Notes under the pieces: model-generated | The model's input: the letters and a program-made list of their open reading frames with translations, nothing else | Told to the model about the DNA's origin: nothing | Databases searched by the model: none | Assembly: GCA_036736205.1 (NCBI GenBank) | Contig: DAINMX010000032.1 | Span: forward strand, 1 to 40,816 | Source of the DNA: XYA12-FULL-58-9 sp001798605 | Lineage (GTDB): Bacteria; Myxococcota; XYA12-FULL-58-9 | Direction: 5' to 3' | Length of the DNA: 40,816 nucleotides | Part shown: one piece after another, positions 28,844-35,520 of the stretch | Numbering within the stretch: position 1 is the stretch's first letter | Layout: the number at the start of each line of letters is the position of its first letter | Made by a program: the position numbers and the translations under genes

Positions 28844-30196
28844 ATGACGAAGAACAAGCTCATGGGTCACGATGCCGCGAGCACAGAGCTCATTCCTGCC
28901 GAAAAAGCGGAGGAATCGGGTGGCGTCGTGTGTGTGCTCGAGGGGCCGGACCAGGGACATGAGATCGAGTTGACACATGGGGCCGTGCTCGTGGGTACCG
29001 GCTCTGACTGCGGACTCATCCTCACAGATACGACCGTGTCGCGGCAGCATCTTCGCATCGAGGCTGCCACTACCGGGTTTGTCGTTGCAGACCTCGGGAG
29101 CAAAAACGGAACTCTCTACCTTGGCACGAGGCTCCAGCAGGCAGTCGTACCCATAGGCGCTGTGCTCACCTTGGGACGGACGCGCCTCGCCTTCCGTTCC
29201 TCTCGAGTTGTCGCCGGGGCCGTCTACAGCAGCCTGAGCAACTACGGATCAATCTGTGGATCCTCACCTGCCATGCGCCGCCTGTATGCGCTCTTGGAGC
29301 GCGTCGAACAGTTTCCCGAGTACACTGTGCTAATTCAAGGAGAGAGCGGTTCTGGCAAGGACTTGGTGGCACGGGAGATCCATCGGCACTCTCACCGTGC
29401 CCAGAAGCGCTTCGAAGTTTGCGACTGCGCATCACTGCCCGTCAACCTCGCGGAGAGTGAGTTGTTTGGACACAAGCGTGGAGCATTCACCAATGCATAC
29501 GAGTCCCATGTCGGCCCGTTTGAGCGAGCCCTAGGCGGGACCATATTCCTGGACGAAATCGGCGAGCTTCCCCTTGTGCTTCAGCCGAAACTTCTTCGCG
29601 TTCTACAGAACGAAGAAGTGAAGCCGGTGGGTGCGACCGATAGTGTGAAGGTTGATGTTCGCGTGATTGCTGCAACGAATCGAGATCTTGCCGCAAACGT
29701 ACGCCAGGGTCTCTTCCGAGAAGACCTGTATTTCCGTTTGGCCATGCTCAACCTATCGGTGCCGCCGCTGCGCAGCCGTCGCGAAGATATTCCCCTCCTG
29801 GTGCAGAGGTTTCTGGATGAGATGGGGCAAGGGAGCCTCTCACTGTCACCATCAACCCTTGAGCTGTTCACCACGGGCTACGACTGGCCGGGAAACGTGC
29901 GGGAACTGAGAAATGCCGTTGTGAGTGCCCTTGCTTTCGGCGAGGTTCCGAGTTCGATCAAGGACAAACAGGAAACTCCTCCCAACCCGTTGTCGCAGGC
30001 TGATGTTGACACGGGCGCACCGTTCCGTGATGCCAAGCGCAAGGTTGTGGATGCCTTTGAACGGGATTATCTCTTGGCGCAAATCAAGAAACACCACTGG
30101 AACATCAGTCAGGCGGCGCGCGCCGCGGGAATTGATCGCAATTATTTCCGAGGCCTGTTGCAAAAACACGGTCTAAAATCGGACGCCGCAGAGTGA
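28844..30196 (+). CDS. FHA-domain sigma-54-dependent activator with GAFTNA loop
   Basis: The 450-residue protein has an N-terminal FHA domain (about 30-112: S-R-Q-H at 66-69 and D-L-G-S-K-N-G-T), a sigma-54 AAA+ domain (about 135-365; Walker A G-E-S-G-S-G-K-D 166-173, Walker B F-L-D-E-I-G 235-240) and a Fis-type helix-turn-helix (about 415-443). The sigma-54-contacting loop, normally G-A-F-T-G-A, reads G-A-F-T-N-A (213-218). The FHA domain most likely binds phosphothreonine on the kinase encoded just upstream. The ATG starts immediately after the kinase stop with no gap. A likely target is the sigma-54 promoter at 26351. After the stop, 30197-30308 contains no gene; nothing clear is seen there. 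Confidence 0.9.
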   Translation: MTKNKLMGHDAASTELIPAEKAEESGGVVCVLEGPDQGHEIELTHGAVLVGTGSDCGLILTDTTVSRQHLRIEAATTGFVVADLGSKNGTLYLGTRLQQAVVPIGAVLTLGRTRLAFRSSRVVAGAVYSSLSNYGSICGSSPAMRRLYALLERVEQFPEYTVLIQGESGSGKDLVAREIHRHSHRAQKRFEVCDCASLPVNLAESELFGHKRGAFTNAYESHVGPFERALGGTIFLDEIGELPLVLQPKLLRVLQNEEVKPVGATDSVKVDVRVIAATNRDLAANVRQGLFREDLYFRLAMLNLSVPPLRSRREDIPLLVQRFLDEMGQGSLSLSPSTLELFTTGYDWPGNVRELRNAVVSALAFGEVPSSIKDKQETPPNPLSQADVDTGAPFRDAKRKVVDAFERDYLLAQIKKHHWNISQAARAAGIDRNYFRGLLQKHGLKSDAAE

Positions 30197-30289
30197 TGCA
30201 CGATGCTTCTCGAGTCTTTTTTCCTGTCCTGATTCAACCAGAGCCGCGAGAAGACGAGAAGTGAGATCCTGCCGCAGCTTGTGTTGTGA

Positions 30290-30348
30290 CAGGAGTTACG
30301 GACCTAGATTAAGGCGCGGGTTCCGTCACGACGTTCTGATCGAGAGTG
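30290..30348. repeat. 59-bp direct repeat, right copy (end of the DUF3494-like fragment)
   Basis: Matches 24696-24754 with three mismatches and no indel. In the left locus this block lies to the right of the nucleotidyltransferase block, here it lies to its left. Confidence 0.85.
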
Positions 30349-30545
30349 ACAGCAGTCTGTGCCAACAGCCGTCCGTTTACCGAGGCTCCAGTCCCCAGGA
30401 CGATCGCGGTCTGACATAGCATGATCCCCTCGAAGTGTGCGGTCGTTCCGATCATGGCCTGGCCGACGGTTTGCCAGAAGACGTTCTTCGGTAGTAGTGC
30501 ACCGCCACTCAGATTCACCCGCGTCGCGCTCGCCTGTTCCCCGAG
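30309..30545 (-). pseudogene. C-terminal fragment of a DUF3494 ice-binding-like protein
   Basis: The minus strand encodes V-N-L-S-G-G-A-L then K-N-V-F-W-Q, F-E-G-I-M-L-C-Q-T-A-I, G-A-S-V-N-G-R-L-L-A-Q-T-A-V-T-L-D and a stop, which is the hallmark C-terminus of DUF3494 (ice-binding / adhesin) proteins. The family is normally 200 residues or more; here only about 75 remain, and the upstream side runs into the start of the divergent nucleotidyltransferase. An upstream ATG at 30623 lies in that transferase sequence and is not credible. Its last codons are repeated at 24715. Confidence 0.8.
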
Positions 30546-30562
30546 GGGCACTTTCTGAGACA

Positions 30563-31081
30563 TTGGAGAGTGCCATTGTTCGTTTGGCCAGCCATTTGAA
30601 TCGAACCGGACATTCCCATGCACTCATTGGCGGCGTTGGTATGGCTGCTCTTGGGGCGGTGCGGGCCACTGTAGATGTCGACTTGCTGGTCGACGAGGGG
30701 GCCGCTGAGGAGGTCCGTTCGCTGATGCAGACTCTTGGGTGTGAGACTTTGCAAGCAACATCCGATGTGGCCAACTACCTGCTGGACAACACGCTGCGCC
30801 TCGATTTCCTATTCGCTCGCCGCAAATACACCCGCGCCATGCTTGAGCGCGCCCTACCCTTGCGCGTCCGCAACGTTGACACACACATGGTCCGTGGAGA
30901 GGACCTCATTGGTCTCAAGTTGCAAGCGATGCACAATGACCCGAGTCGCATTCAAGACGAGCAGGACATCCGCTTGCTGATGCGGCTGTTGCGAGTTACC
31001 TTGGATGAGAGGTTGCTGGGTGAGTACTTTGACCTGTTTGATCGAAGGGAATGGCTCGATGAACTCCTTTCTGACACCTGA
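30563..31081 (+). CDS. Nucleotidyltransferase (AbiEii/MNT-like), start uncertain
   Basis: About 172 residues with the nucleotidyltransferase core H-A-L-I-G-G-V-G-M-A-A-L-G, R-A-T-V-D-V-D-L-L-V and later G-L-K-L-Q-A. These are the G-G and D-x-D motifs of the DNA polymerase-beta superfamily branch that includes AbiEii, MNT-type and other toxin-antitoxin or abortive-infection enzymes, which transfer nucleotides to tRNA or protein. The in-frame GTG at 30437 lies inside the antisense ice-binding fragment, so the 5-prime end was probably lost or joined by recombination; TTG at 30563 is a guess. The stop overlaps the start of the small partner ORF by 23 bp. Whether this truncated-looking enzyme is active cannot be judged from the sequence. 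Confidence 0.75.
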   Translation: MESAIVRLASHLNRTGHSHALIGGVGMAALGAVRATVDVDLLVDEGAAEEVRSLMQTLGCETLQATSDVANYLLDNTLRLDFLFARRKYTRAMLERALPLRVRNVDTHMVRGEDLIGLKLQAMHNDPSRIQDEQDIRLLMRLLRVTLDERLLGEYFDLFDRREWLDELLSDT

Positions 31082-31309
31082 GATGGCGGCTGAGATGCTC
31101 GCAGATACGAACGACAGCGAACGACGTCGTCTGTTTTTTGGGCCCCTCGCTCCCTCGGCCGACCCAGCCGTGAACCTCCAACGGCTATGGGCTCTCCTTC
31201 GCGAGCTCGAGCTGTTTTTGCCGAAGGAGCCGTCGCGGCAAGTCCCGAGTGGCGAATTCATCCTCTGAGAGGCAAAGTCCCCGTTGATTTGCCGCCGCCA
31301 ACGCTTCCC
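30982..31309 (+). repeat. 328-bp direct repeat, right copy
   Basis: Matches 24261-24588. This copy is joined to the rest of the nucleotidyltransferase on the left. 31310-31390 after it is unique and shows no gene. Confidence 0.95.
31059..31268 (+). CDS. Small conserved partner protein, right copy
   Basis: A 69-residue protein identical to the copy at 24338. It starts 23 bp inside the nucleotidyltransferase gene, so the pair is translationally coupled, the arrangement of a two-gene toxin-antitoxin or cognate-partner module. The protein is charged and helical with no recognised family. A direct role as antitoxin or as target of the transferase is inference. Confidence 0.6.
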   Translation: MNSFLTPEMAAEMLADTNDSERRRLFFGPLAPSADPAVNLQRLWALLRELELFLPKEPSRQVPSGEFIL

Positions 31310-31390
31310 ACGAGAGAGGCTACCACTGCAAGAAAAACCAAAAACCTGCCTGTCCTTCCTGCCGGTCTCATCGTGTCGGCAACGTGCTTG

Positions 31391-31458
31391 ACCTCACTCA
31401 TGCCTCCTCCGTCAGGCTCGGCGCACCGATCAAGTGATAGCCGTTATCAACGCGAATG
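31391..31458. repeat. fabI/dut junction repeat, right copy
   Basis: Matches 24059-24126 (8 mismatches or fewer of 68, by eye). Together with 32188-32292, which matches 24124-24229, it marks the two ends of the fabI segment that exists in both loci. The right copy carries the first 11 bases of dut and then unrelated sequence. Confidence 0.85.
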
Positions 31459-32189
31459 ACCTCACCGGTGGTGGCCCTTCCCAGATCCGACAACAAGTAC
31501 AAGGCCGCCCGCCCCACGTCTTCACCATCGATATTGCGCCGCAGAGGCGCCTGTTCTGCGACATGCTTGAGCATCGTTCGCAACCCGCGAATCGCCGCTG
31601 CCGACAATGTCTTGACCGGTCCCGGGCTGAGGGCGTTGACGCGAATGCCCCGGGGGCCGAGCTCTGCAGCCAGGTAACGTACTGTCGATTCGAGAGCCGC
31701 TTTCGCCACCCCCATGGTGCAGTATCCCGGCACCGCTCGGCGACTGCCCTCGTGGGACAACGTTAGAATGCTCGGTGCCGCGGCCCCATTGAGCAAGGGC
31801 TCCAAAGCACGGGTGATCGCAATGAGGCTGTACACTGAAGCATCGAGGCTCTGGCAGAACCCCGACCGCGAAACTTTGAGCAAACCGCCCTGCATCTCTT
31901 GGGCATCCGCAAATGCCACCGCATGAACGACAAAATCAATCGAGTCCCACTCGGCCTTGAGCGCTTGGACCAAGGCCTCTATTTGTTGATCGACTCCGAG
32001 ATCGCAGGCAATGGCGCGACACCGGAGACTCTCGGCAATCGGCGCGACAAAACGGGCAAAACGGTCGCTCTGGTAGGTAATCACGAGCTCCGCCCCCTCG
32101 GCGCGCGCTGCTCTTGCAATGGCGCAAGCAAGGCTCCGCTCGTTGGCAACACCAAGGACGAGACCGCGCTTTTGTTGCAGAAGACCCAT
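31398..32189 (-). CDS. fabI: Enoyl-[acyl-carrier-protein] reductase (FabI-like)
   Basis: A 263-residue short-chain dehydrogenase of the FabI type, which reduces enoyl-ACP in fatty-acid synthesis. The nucleotide-binding G-V-A-N-E-R-S-L is near the N-terminus, and the catalytic pair Y-x6-K is present (Y-C-T-M-G-V-A-K). The second tyrosine usual in FabI (S-Y-L-G) is replaced by S-H-E-G. The start at 32189 follows AAAGGGG; upstream in-frame codons are not supported. The C-terminus reads S-L-T-E-E-A. Its stop overlaps an ATG, as ATGA, of only the first four codons of dut, which then diverge at about 31390: dut was lost here. The only other fabI copy in the window is the remnant at 24066. Confidence 0.85.
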   Translation of the reverse strand: MGLLQQKRGLVLGVANERSLACAIARAARAEGAELVITYQSDRFARFVAPIAESLRCRAIACDLGVDQQIEALVQALKAEWDSIDFVVHAVAFADAQEMQGGLLKVSRSGFCQSLDASVYSLIAITRALEPLLNGAAAPSILTLSHEGSRRAVPGYCTMGVAKAALESTVRYLAAELGPRGIRVNALSPGPVKTLSAAAIRGLRTMLKHVAEQAPLRRNIDGEDVGRAALYLLSDLGRATTGEVIRVDNGYHLIGAPSLTEEA

Positions 32190-32229
32190 GTAGGCCCCTT
32201 TGACACAGGCACCGCTCGAGATCAAACCC

Positions 32230-32400
32230 ATGCGTCAACCCCGAATCACCGTAGAACTCACCAACGTATTCGACGGCAATTTCGACTGGTTCTCGACGCG
32301 TTGAAGATGGCCCTCGGACTGCGCAATCCCGCGCTCTGTATGGTGGTCAACGGGAAGGCGACGATGTCGATGGTCGTGAAGCTCAGGCCGGAAAAACCGA
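32230..32400 (+). pseudogene. Possible frameshifted small gene upstream of fabI
   Basis: A plus-strand ATG at 32230 reads M-R-Q-P-R-I-T-V-E-L-T-N-V-F-D-G and stops at 32304. The continuation in the next frame (L-D-A-L-K-M-A-L-G-L then V-V-N-G-K-A-T-M-S-M-V-V-K) also looks protein-like, so one frameshift may separate two halves. The left duplicate has a 4-bp insertion and diverges. No family recognised. Confidence 0.2.
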
Positions 32401-32988
32401 TCAACCAACTTTCTCTTCTATTGCTTCGACCCTGTGGGTGAGATGGGCAATTGCTTGACGTTGGACAACGTCGTCGTCGCGCAGGTGCGACATGAGATCG
32501 CGGATTTCGCCCACCTCTCCGCGCAAGCCTGTCGCAATTTCCTCGATCGCATCCACCTTTTGCGACAATACCTGAAACCAATTCTGTTGGCCGTCCACTT
32601 TGCGTTCGAGCTTGGCTAGGCGGTCTTCGAGCTTCTGCTGCCCTTGCTCGAGCTTCTGCTGCCCTTGCTCGAGCTTCTGCTGCCCTTGCTCAAGCTTCTG
32701 CTGCCCTTGCTCGAGCTTCTGCTGCCCTTGCTCGAGCTTCTGCTGCCNNNNNNNNNNNNNNNNNNNNNNNNNNNNNNNNNNNNNNNNNNNNNNNNNNNNN
32801 NNNNNNNNNNNNNNNNNNNNNNNNNNNNNNNNNNNNNNNNNNNNNNNCCCTTGCTCGAGCTTCTGCTGCCCTTGCTCGAGCTTCTGCTGCCCTTGCTCGA
32901 GCTTCTGCTGCCCTTGCTCGAGCCCTGTGAGCCGGTCAAGGATCTGCTGAAGAATCTCGGTTTCTGACATAGGAACCCATCGTAACAT
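32401..32988 (-). CDS. Coiled-coil protein with Q-Q-K-L-E-Q-G heptad repeats (interrupted by an assembly gap)
   Basis: The product starts M-L-R-W-V-P-M-S-E-T-E, then consists mainly of the heptad Q-Q-K-L-E-Q-G, followed by a non-repetitive coiled-coil C-terminus (A-K-L-E-R-K-V, then V-D-A-I-E-E-I-A, V-E-A-I-E-E-K-V-G). The heptad pattern with Leu at a fixed position suggests a long rod. The start at 32988 is preferred because GGAGGG lies 9 bp upstream. One hundred Ns (32748-32847) interrupt the repeat, so the true length is unknown. No membrane segment or signal peptide is visible. Similar short repeat proteins occur in many genomes, so function is not assigned. Confidence 0.75.
   Translation of the reverse strand: MLRWVPMSETEILQQILDRLTGLEQGQQKLEQGQQKLEQGQQKLEQGXXXXXXXXXXXXXXXXXXXXXXXXXXXXXXXXXXQQKLEQGQQKLEQGQQKLEQGQQKLEQGQQKLEQGQQKLEDRLAKLERKVDGQQNWFQVLSQKVDAIEEIATGLRGEVGEIRDLMSHLRDDDVVQRQAIAHLTHRVEAIEEKVG
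32630..32923 (-). repeat. 21-bp tandem repeat array, at least ten units, with a gap
   Basis: Units of CTTGCTCGAGCTTCTGCTGCC repeat on both sides of the gap with almost no variation. The unit is a multiple of three and codes Q-Q-K-L-E-Q-G. The array is a likely cause of the assembly break. Confidence 0.95.
32748..32847. other. Assembly gap (100 Ns)
   Basis: Exactly 100 Ns inside a perfect tandem repeat. A 100-N run is the usual placeholder for a gap of unknown size, so the real repeat count may be larger or smaller. Confidence 0.99.
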
Positions 32989-33099
32989 TCGGGATCACCC
33001 TCCACAACAATTGCATTGGGAAATCTGGGAAATCTTGGAGGCTCAGAAGGATTGCTGGGTGGAGCCCTGTGGCGACGCACAATTCTGTCAGTAAAAATT

Positions 33100-34164
33100 C
33101 TAGGCGACGATGGCGACGGGATCCTGTCCATGCATGACAGCGACTCGGTTGCGTCCGGTTTCCTTGGCAAGGTAGAGCGCTTTGTCCGCTGCCCCGAGAA
33201 GTTCTTGGGGCGTTGACGCAACGCATTCTCCATAGGATGCCACACCAAAAGATCCCGTAACGCGGTAGACGTCGTCGCTTCCACCAACATTCGCTTGCGA
33301 CAGATGCAACCGTAACCGCTCAGACGCCGGCACCGCGTCAGACAGCCGGGTGCTCGGCAACAAGAGGCAGAACTCGTCGCCGCCGTAGCGGACAACCAAG
33401 TCGGTTTGCCGCAGATGACGAGTGAAGACCTCGGCAACCCGGCGCAGCACGGCGGTACCGAACAAGTGGTCGTGGGTGTCATTCACTTGCTTGAAGTTGT
33501 CGAGGTCGACCATCACGATGGACAGCCCGTGACCGTATCGCTGTGCCCGACCAAACTCGTCGACGATGCGTTGATTGAGAAACCGCTGGTTGTAGGCGCC
33601 GGTGACATCATCGGTGAGCGTGAGTTGCTCGAGCTTTTCAGCAAGCCGCTCCAGCTCCTGGGTCCGCTCCACAACTTTGGCCTCGAGCGCACGGTTCATA
33701 CCCTCGATTTGTGCGTTTGCCTGTTGCAGGTACTCAACGAGCTGGCGATTCTCACGAACGATCTGACGTTTCTCGATTGCCTTGGCGATCTTGTGCAGCA
33801 CCTCGTTGAGGTCTTCAAAAGGTTTGACGAGGAAGTCATAGACACCAGCTGCCATCGCCGCGAGGACGTTGTCCATGCTGGCGTACGCCGTCATGAGGAT
33901 CACATCGAGATCGGGCTGAGTCTCCTTGACGCGGCGACACAGCTCGATGCCATCCATCCCTGGGAGCATGATGTCGGAGATGATCAGATCGAACGGTTGT
34001 TGCACCAACATCTGCAAACCCTGTTCAGCGTCTTCAACAACCTGGGCATAATATCCCTCGCTGGGCAACAGCGTCTCGAACACTCTGCGCACCACGCGAT
34101 CATCCTCGATCACCAAAATGCGCGGGTTGGCTGAGCTCAATCTAACCTCCAAGCAGCTGCTCAT
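33100..34164 (-). CDS. Response regulator-diguanylate cyclase (PleD-like)
   Basis: A 354-residue protein: a receiver domain (about 12-130, phosphoacceptor in D-L-I-I-S-D-I-M-L-P-G, K-P-F at the end), a coiled-coil linker and a GGDEF domain (about 190-345) with intact G-G-D-E-F. The inhibitory R-x-x-D site (R-Q-T-D) precedes it, so product inhibition by cyclic di-GMP is likely. The enzyme makes cyclic di-GMP when its receiver is phosphorylated; no histidine kinase is next to it. The start at 34164 (M-S-S-C-L-E) is chosen because it begins just before the receiver; upstream codons show no conserved sequence and the ribosome site is weak. It is divergent from mdh. Confidence 0.9.
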   Translation of the reverse strand: MSSCLEVRLSSANPRILVIEDDRVVRRVFETLLPSEGYYAQVVEDAEQGLQMLVQQPFDLIISDIMLPGMDGIELCRRVKETQPDLDVILMTAYASMDNVLAAMAAGVYDFLVKPFEDLNEVLHKIAKAIEKRQIVRENRQLVEYLQQANAQIEGMNRALEAKVVERTQELERLAEKLEQLTLTDDVTGAYNQRFLNQRIVDEFGRAQRYGHGLSIVMVDLDNFKQVNDTHDHLFGTAVLRRVAEVFTRHLRQTDLVVRYGGDEFCLLLPSTRLSDAVPASERLRLHLSQANVGGSDDVYRVTGSFGVASYGECVASTPQELLGAADKALYLAKETGRNRVAVMHGQDPVAIVA

Positions 34165-34295
34165 GATAACCCAAGAATAGGCACCGTGACTACGAGACTG
34201 TGGACTGTGTGCAGAAATCATCAATAACCACGTGCCCGCCGAAGCCCCCACGCAAACCCACATTCATCTACCTCCGCGGCCGCCGCTGGCGAGGC

Positions 34296-34310
34296 ATTGA
34301 CTCCGTCAAT
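34296..34310. promoter_or_regulatory. Perfect inverted repeat ATTGAC-TCC-GTCAAT
   Basis: A 6-bp palindrome with a 3-bp spacer lies in the 280-bp divergent gap between the diguanylate cyclase and mdh. It could be an operator for either gene. Nothing else clear is seen in the gap. Confidence 0.35.
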
Positions 34311-34444
34311 ACATGACCAACCTCTTTATTTATCGGGCAGAATAGGCTAGGGATCCGCCCGGAAACAATGCGTTGAACGCCGCGCTCGTGTCCGATGGCC
34401 ACCTGCTGCGACGGGATAAAAAAATCACACGTTTGGAGGATCCC

Positions 34445-35392
34445 ATGTCCCGCACTTTCACCCGTCCAAAGATTGCTCTCATCGGTGCCGGCCAAATCGG
34501 TGGCAATCTCGCCCTGCTCGCCGGTCAAAAACAACTCGGCGACGTCGTTCTCTTCGACATCGTTGAAGGCATGGCCAAGGGCAAGGCCCTAGACATCGCC
34601 CAGATGACTCCGATCCAAGATTTTGACATCAAGGTCTCCGGCACCTCCAATTGGAACGACTGCGCTGGTGCCGACGTCGTCATTGTCACGGCAGGTCTCC
34701 CCCGCAAGCCCGGCATGAGCCGCGACGACCTGCTCGACACCAACGTCAAGATCATGAAGGATTGCGCGACCAACATCAAACAGCATTGCCCGAACGCTTT
34801 TGTCATTGTTGTCGCCAACCCCCTCGACGCGATGGTCTACACCATGGCGCAGGTTACCGGCTTTCCGAAGAATCGCGTTGTCGGTATGGCCGGCGTGCTC
34901 GACACAGGCCGCCTGCAGTACTTCATCGCTGATCACTTGGGTGTTTCCGTCGAGGACGTCACCGCATTCGTTCTCGGTGGCCACGGCGACGACATGGTCC
35001 CGGTCAGAGACCTGTGCTCGGTTGGCGGCATCCCCGTCACCCAGCTGATGACCAAAGCCGAGTTCGATCCGATCATCGACCGCACCCGCAAGGCTGGTGG
35101 CGAAATCGTCGGTCTGCTCAAGACAGGCAGCGCGTACTACTCACCGGCAGCTTGCGCCATCGCCATGGCCGACTCATTCATCCATGACAAGAAGCGCGTA
35201 CTTCCGTCGGCCGCATATTGCCAGGGCGAGTACGGCATCAAAGAGCTGTTCGTGGGCGTGCCCGCGGTGATCGGCGCAGGCGGCGTCGAGAAGATTCTCG
35301 AGGTCAAGCTCAACGCCGAAGATGCGGCTGCCCTCAAGCTCAGCGCCGAACACGTTGGCGACCTGGTCGCAGAAGCCAAAAAGCGCCTCTAA
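34445..35392 (+). CDS. mdh: Malate dehydrogenase
   Basis: A 315-residue NAD-dependent malate dehydrogenase of the lactate-dehydrogenase-like type, interconverting malate and oxaloacetate in the TCA cycle. The NAD loop G-A-G-Q-I-G-G is at 14-20 and Asp38 selects NAD. Substrate-binding arginines (R87, R93, R156) and the catalytic His180 (G-G-H-G-D-D-M-V-P) are present. The ATG at 34445 follows GGAGG, which excludes the longer upstream frame. A clear terminator lies 20 bp after the stop and separates it from sdhCAB. Confidence 0.95.
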   Translation: MSRTFTRPKIALIGAGQIGGNLALLAGQKQLGDVVLFDIVEGMAKGKALDIAQMTPIQDFDIKVSGTSNWNDCAGADVVIVTAGLPRKPGMSRDDLLDTNVKIMKDCATNIKQHCPNAFVIVVANPLDAMVYTMAQVTGFPKNRVVGMAGVLDTGRLQYFIADHLGVSVEDVTAFVLGGHGDDMVPVRDLCSVGGIPVTQLMTKAEFDPIIDRTRKAGGEIVGLLKTGSAYYSPAACAIAMADSFIHDKKRVLPSAAYCQGEYGIKELFVGVPAVIGAGGVEKILEVKLNAEDAAALKLSAEHVGDLVAEAKKRL

Positions 35393-35411
35393 GAGTCTAT
35401 GGGTCTCTAGG

Positions 35412-35441
35412 GTCGGGGAGGCAATACCTCCCCGACTTTTT
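35412..35441 (+). terminator. Rho-independent terminator after mdh
   Basis: A perfect 10-bp GC-rich stem (GTCGGGGAGG / CCTCCCCGAC) with a 5-nt loop CAATA is followed by five Ts. It is the clearest terminator in the window. Confidence 0.95.
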
Positions 35442-35520
35442 CCGGTCTTCCCGACTCCTTTCGAGCCCCAAGGATCCGGAAATCAACCCCCACCGATTAC
35501 GTCCAAGAGAGGACTGTTCG

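Noticed and set aside
30200..30265. Terminator after the FHA activator
   Set aside because: CTTCTCG and CGAGAAG can pair but are separated by about 35 nt, and the T-run is in the loop, so it is not a normal terminator.
24059..32292. Insertion sequence or integrase-mobilised island
   Set aside because: No transposase, integrase or terminal inverted repeats are visible in the window; only direct repeats of gene fragments support mobility.
32600..32967. Plus-strand frames running through the 21-bp repeats and the gap
   Set aside because: They are repeat-derived Leu/Cys-rich translations that span Ns; the minus-strand coiled coil has a ribosome site and a coherent C-terminus.
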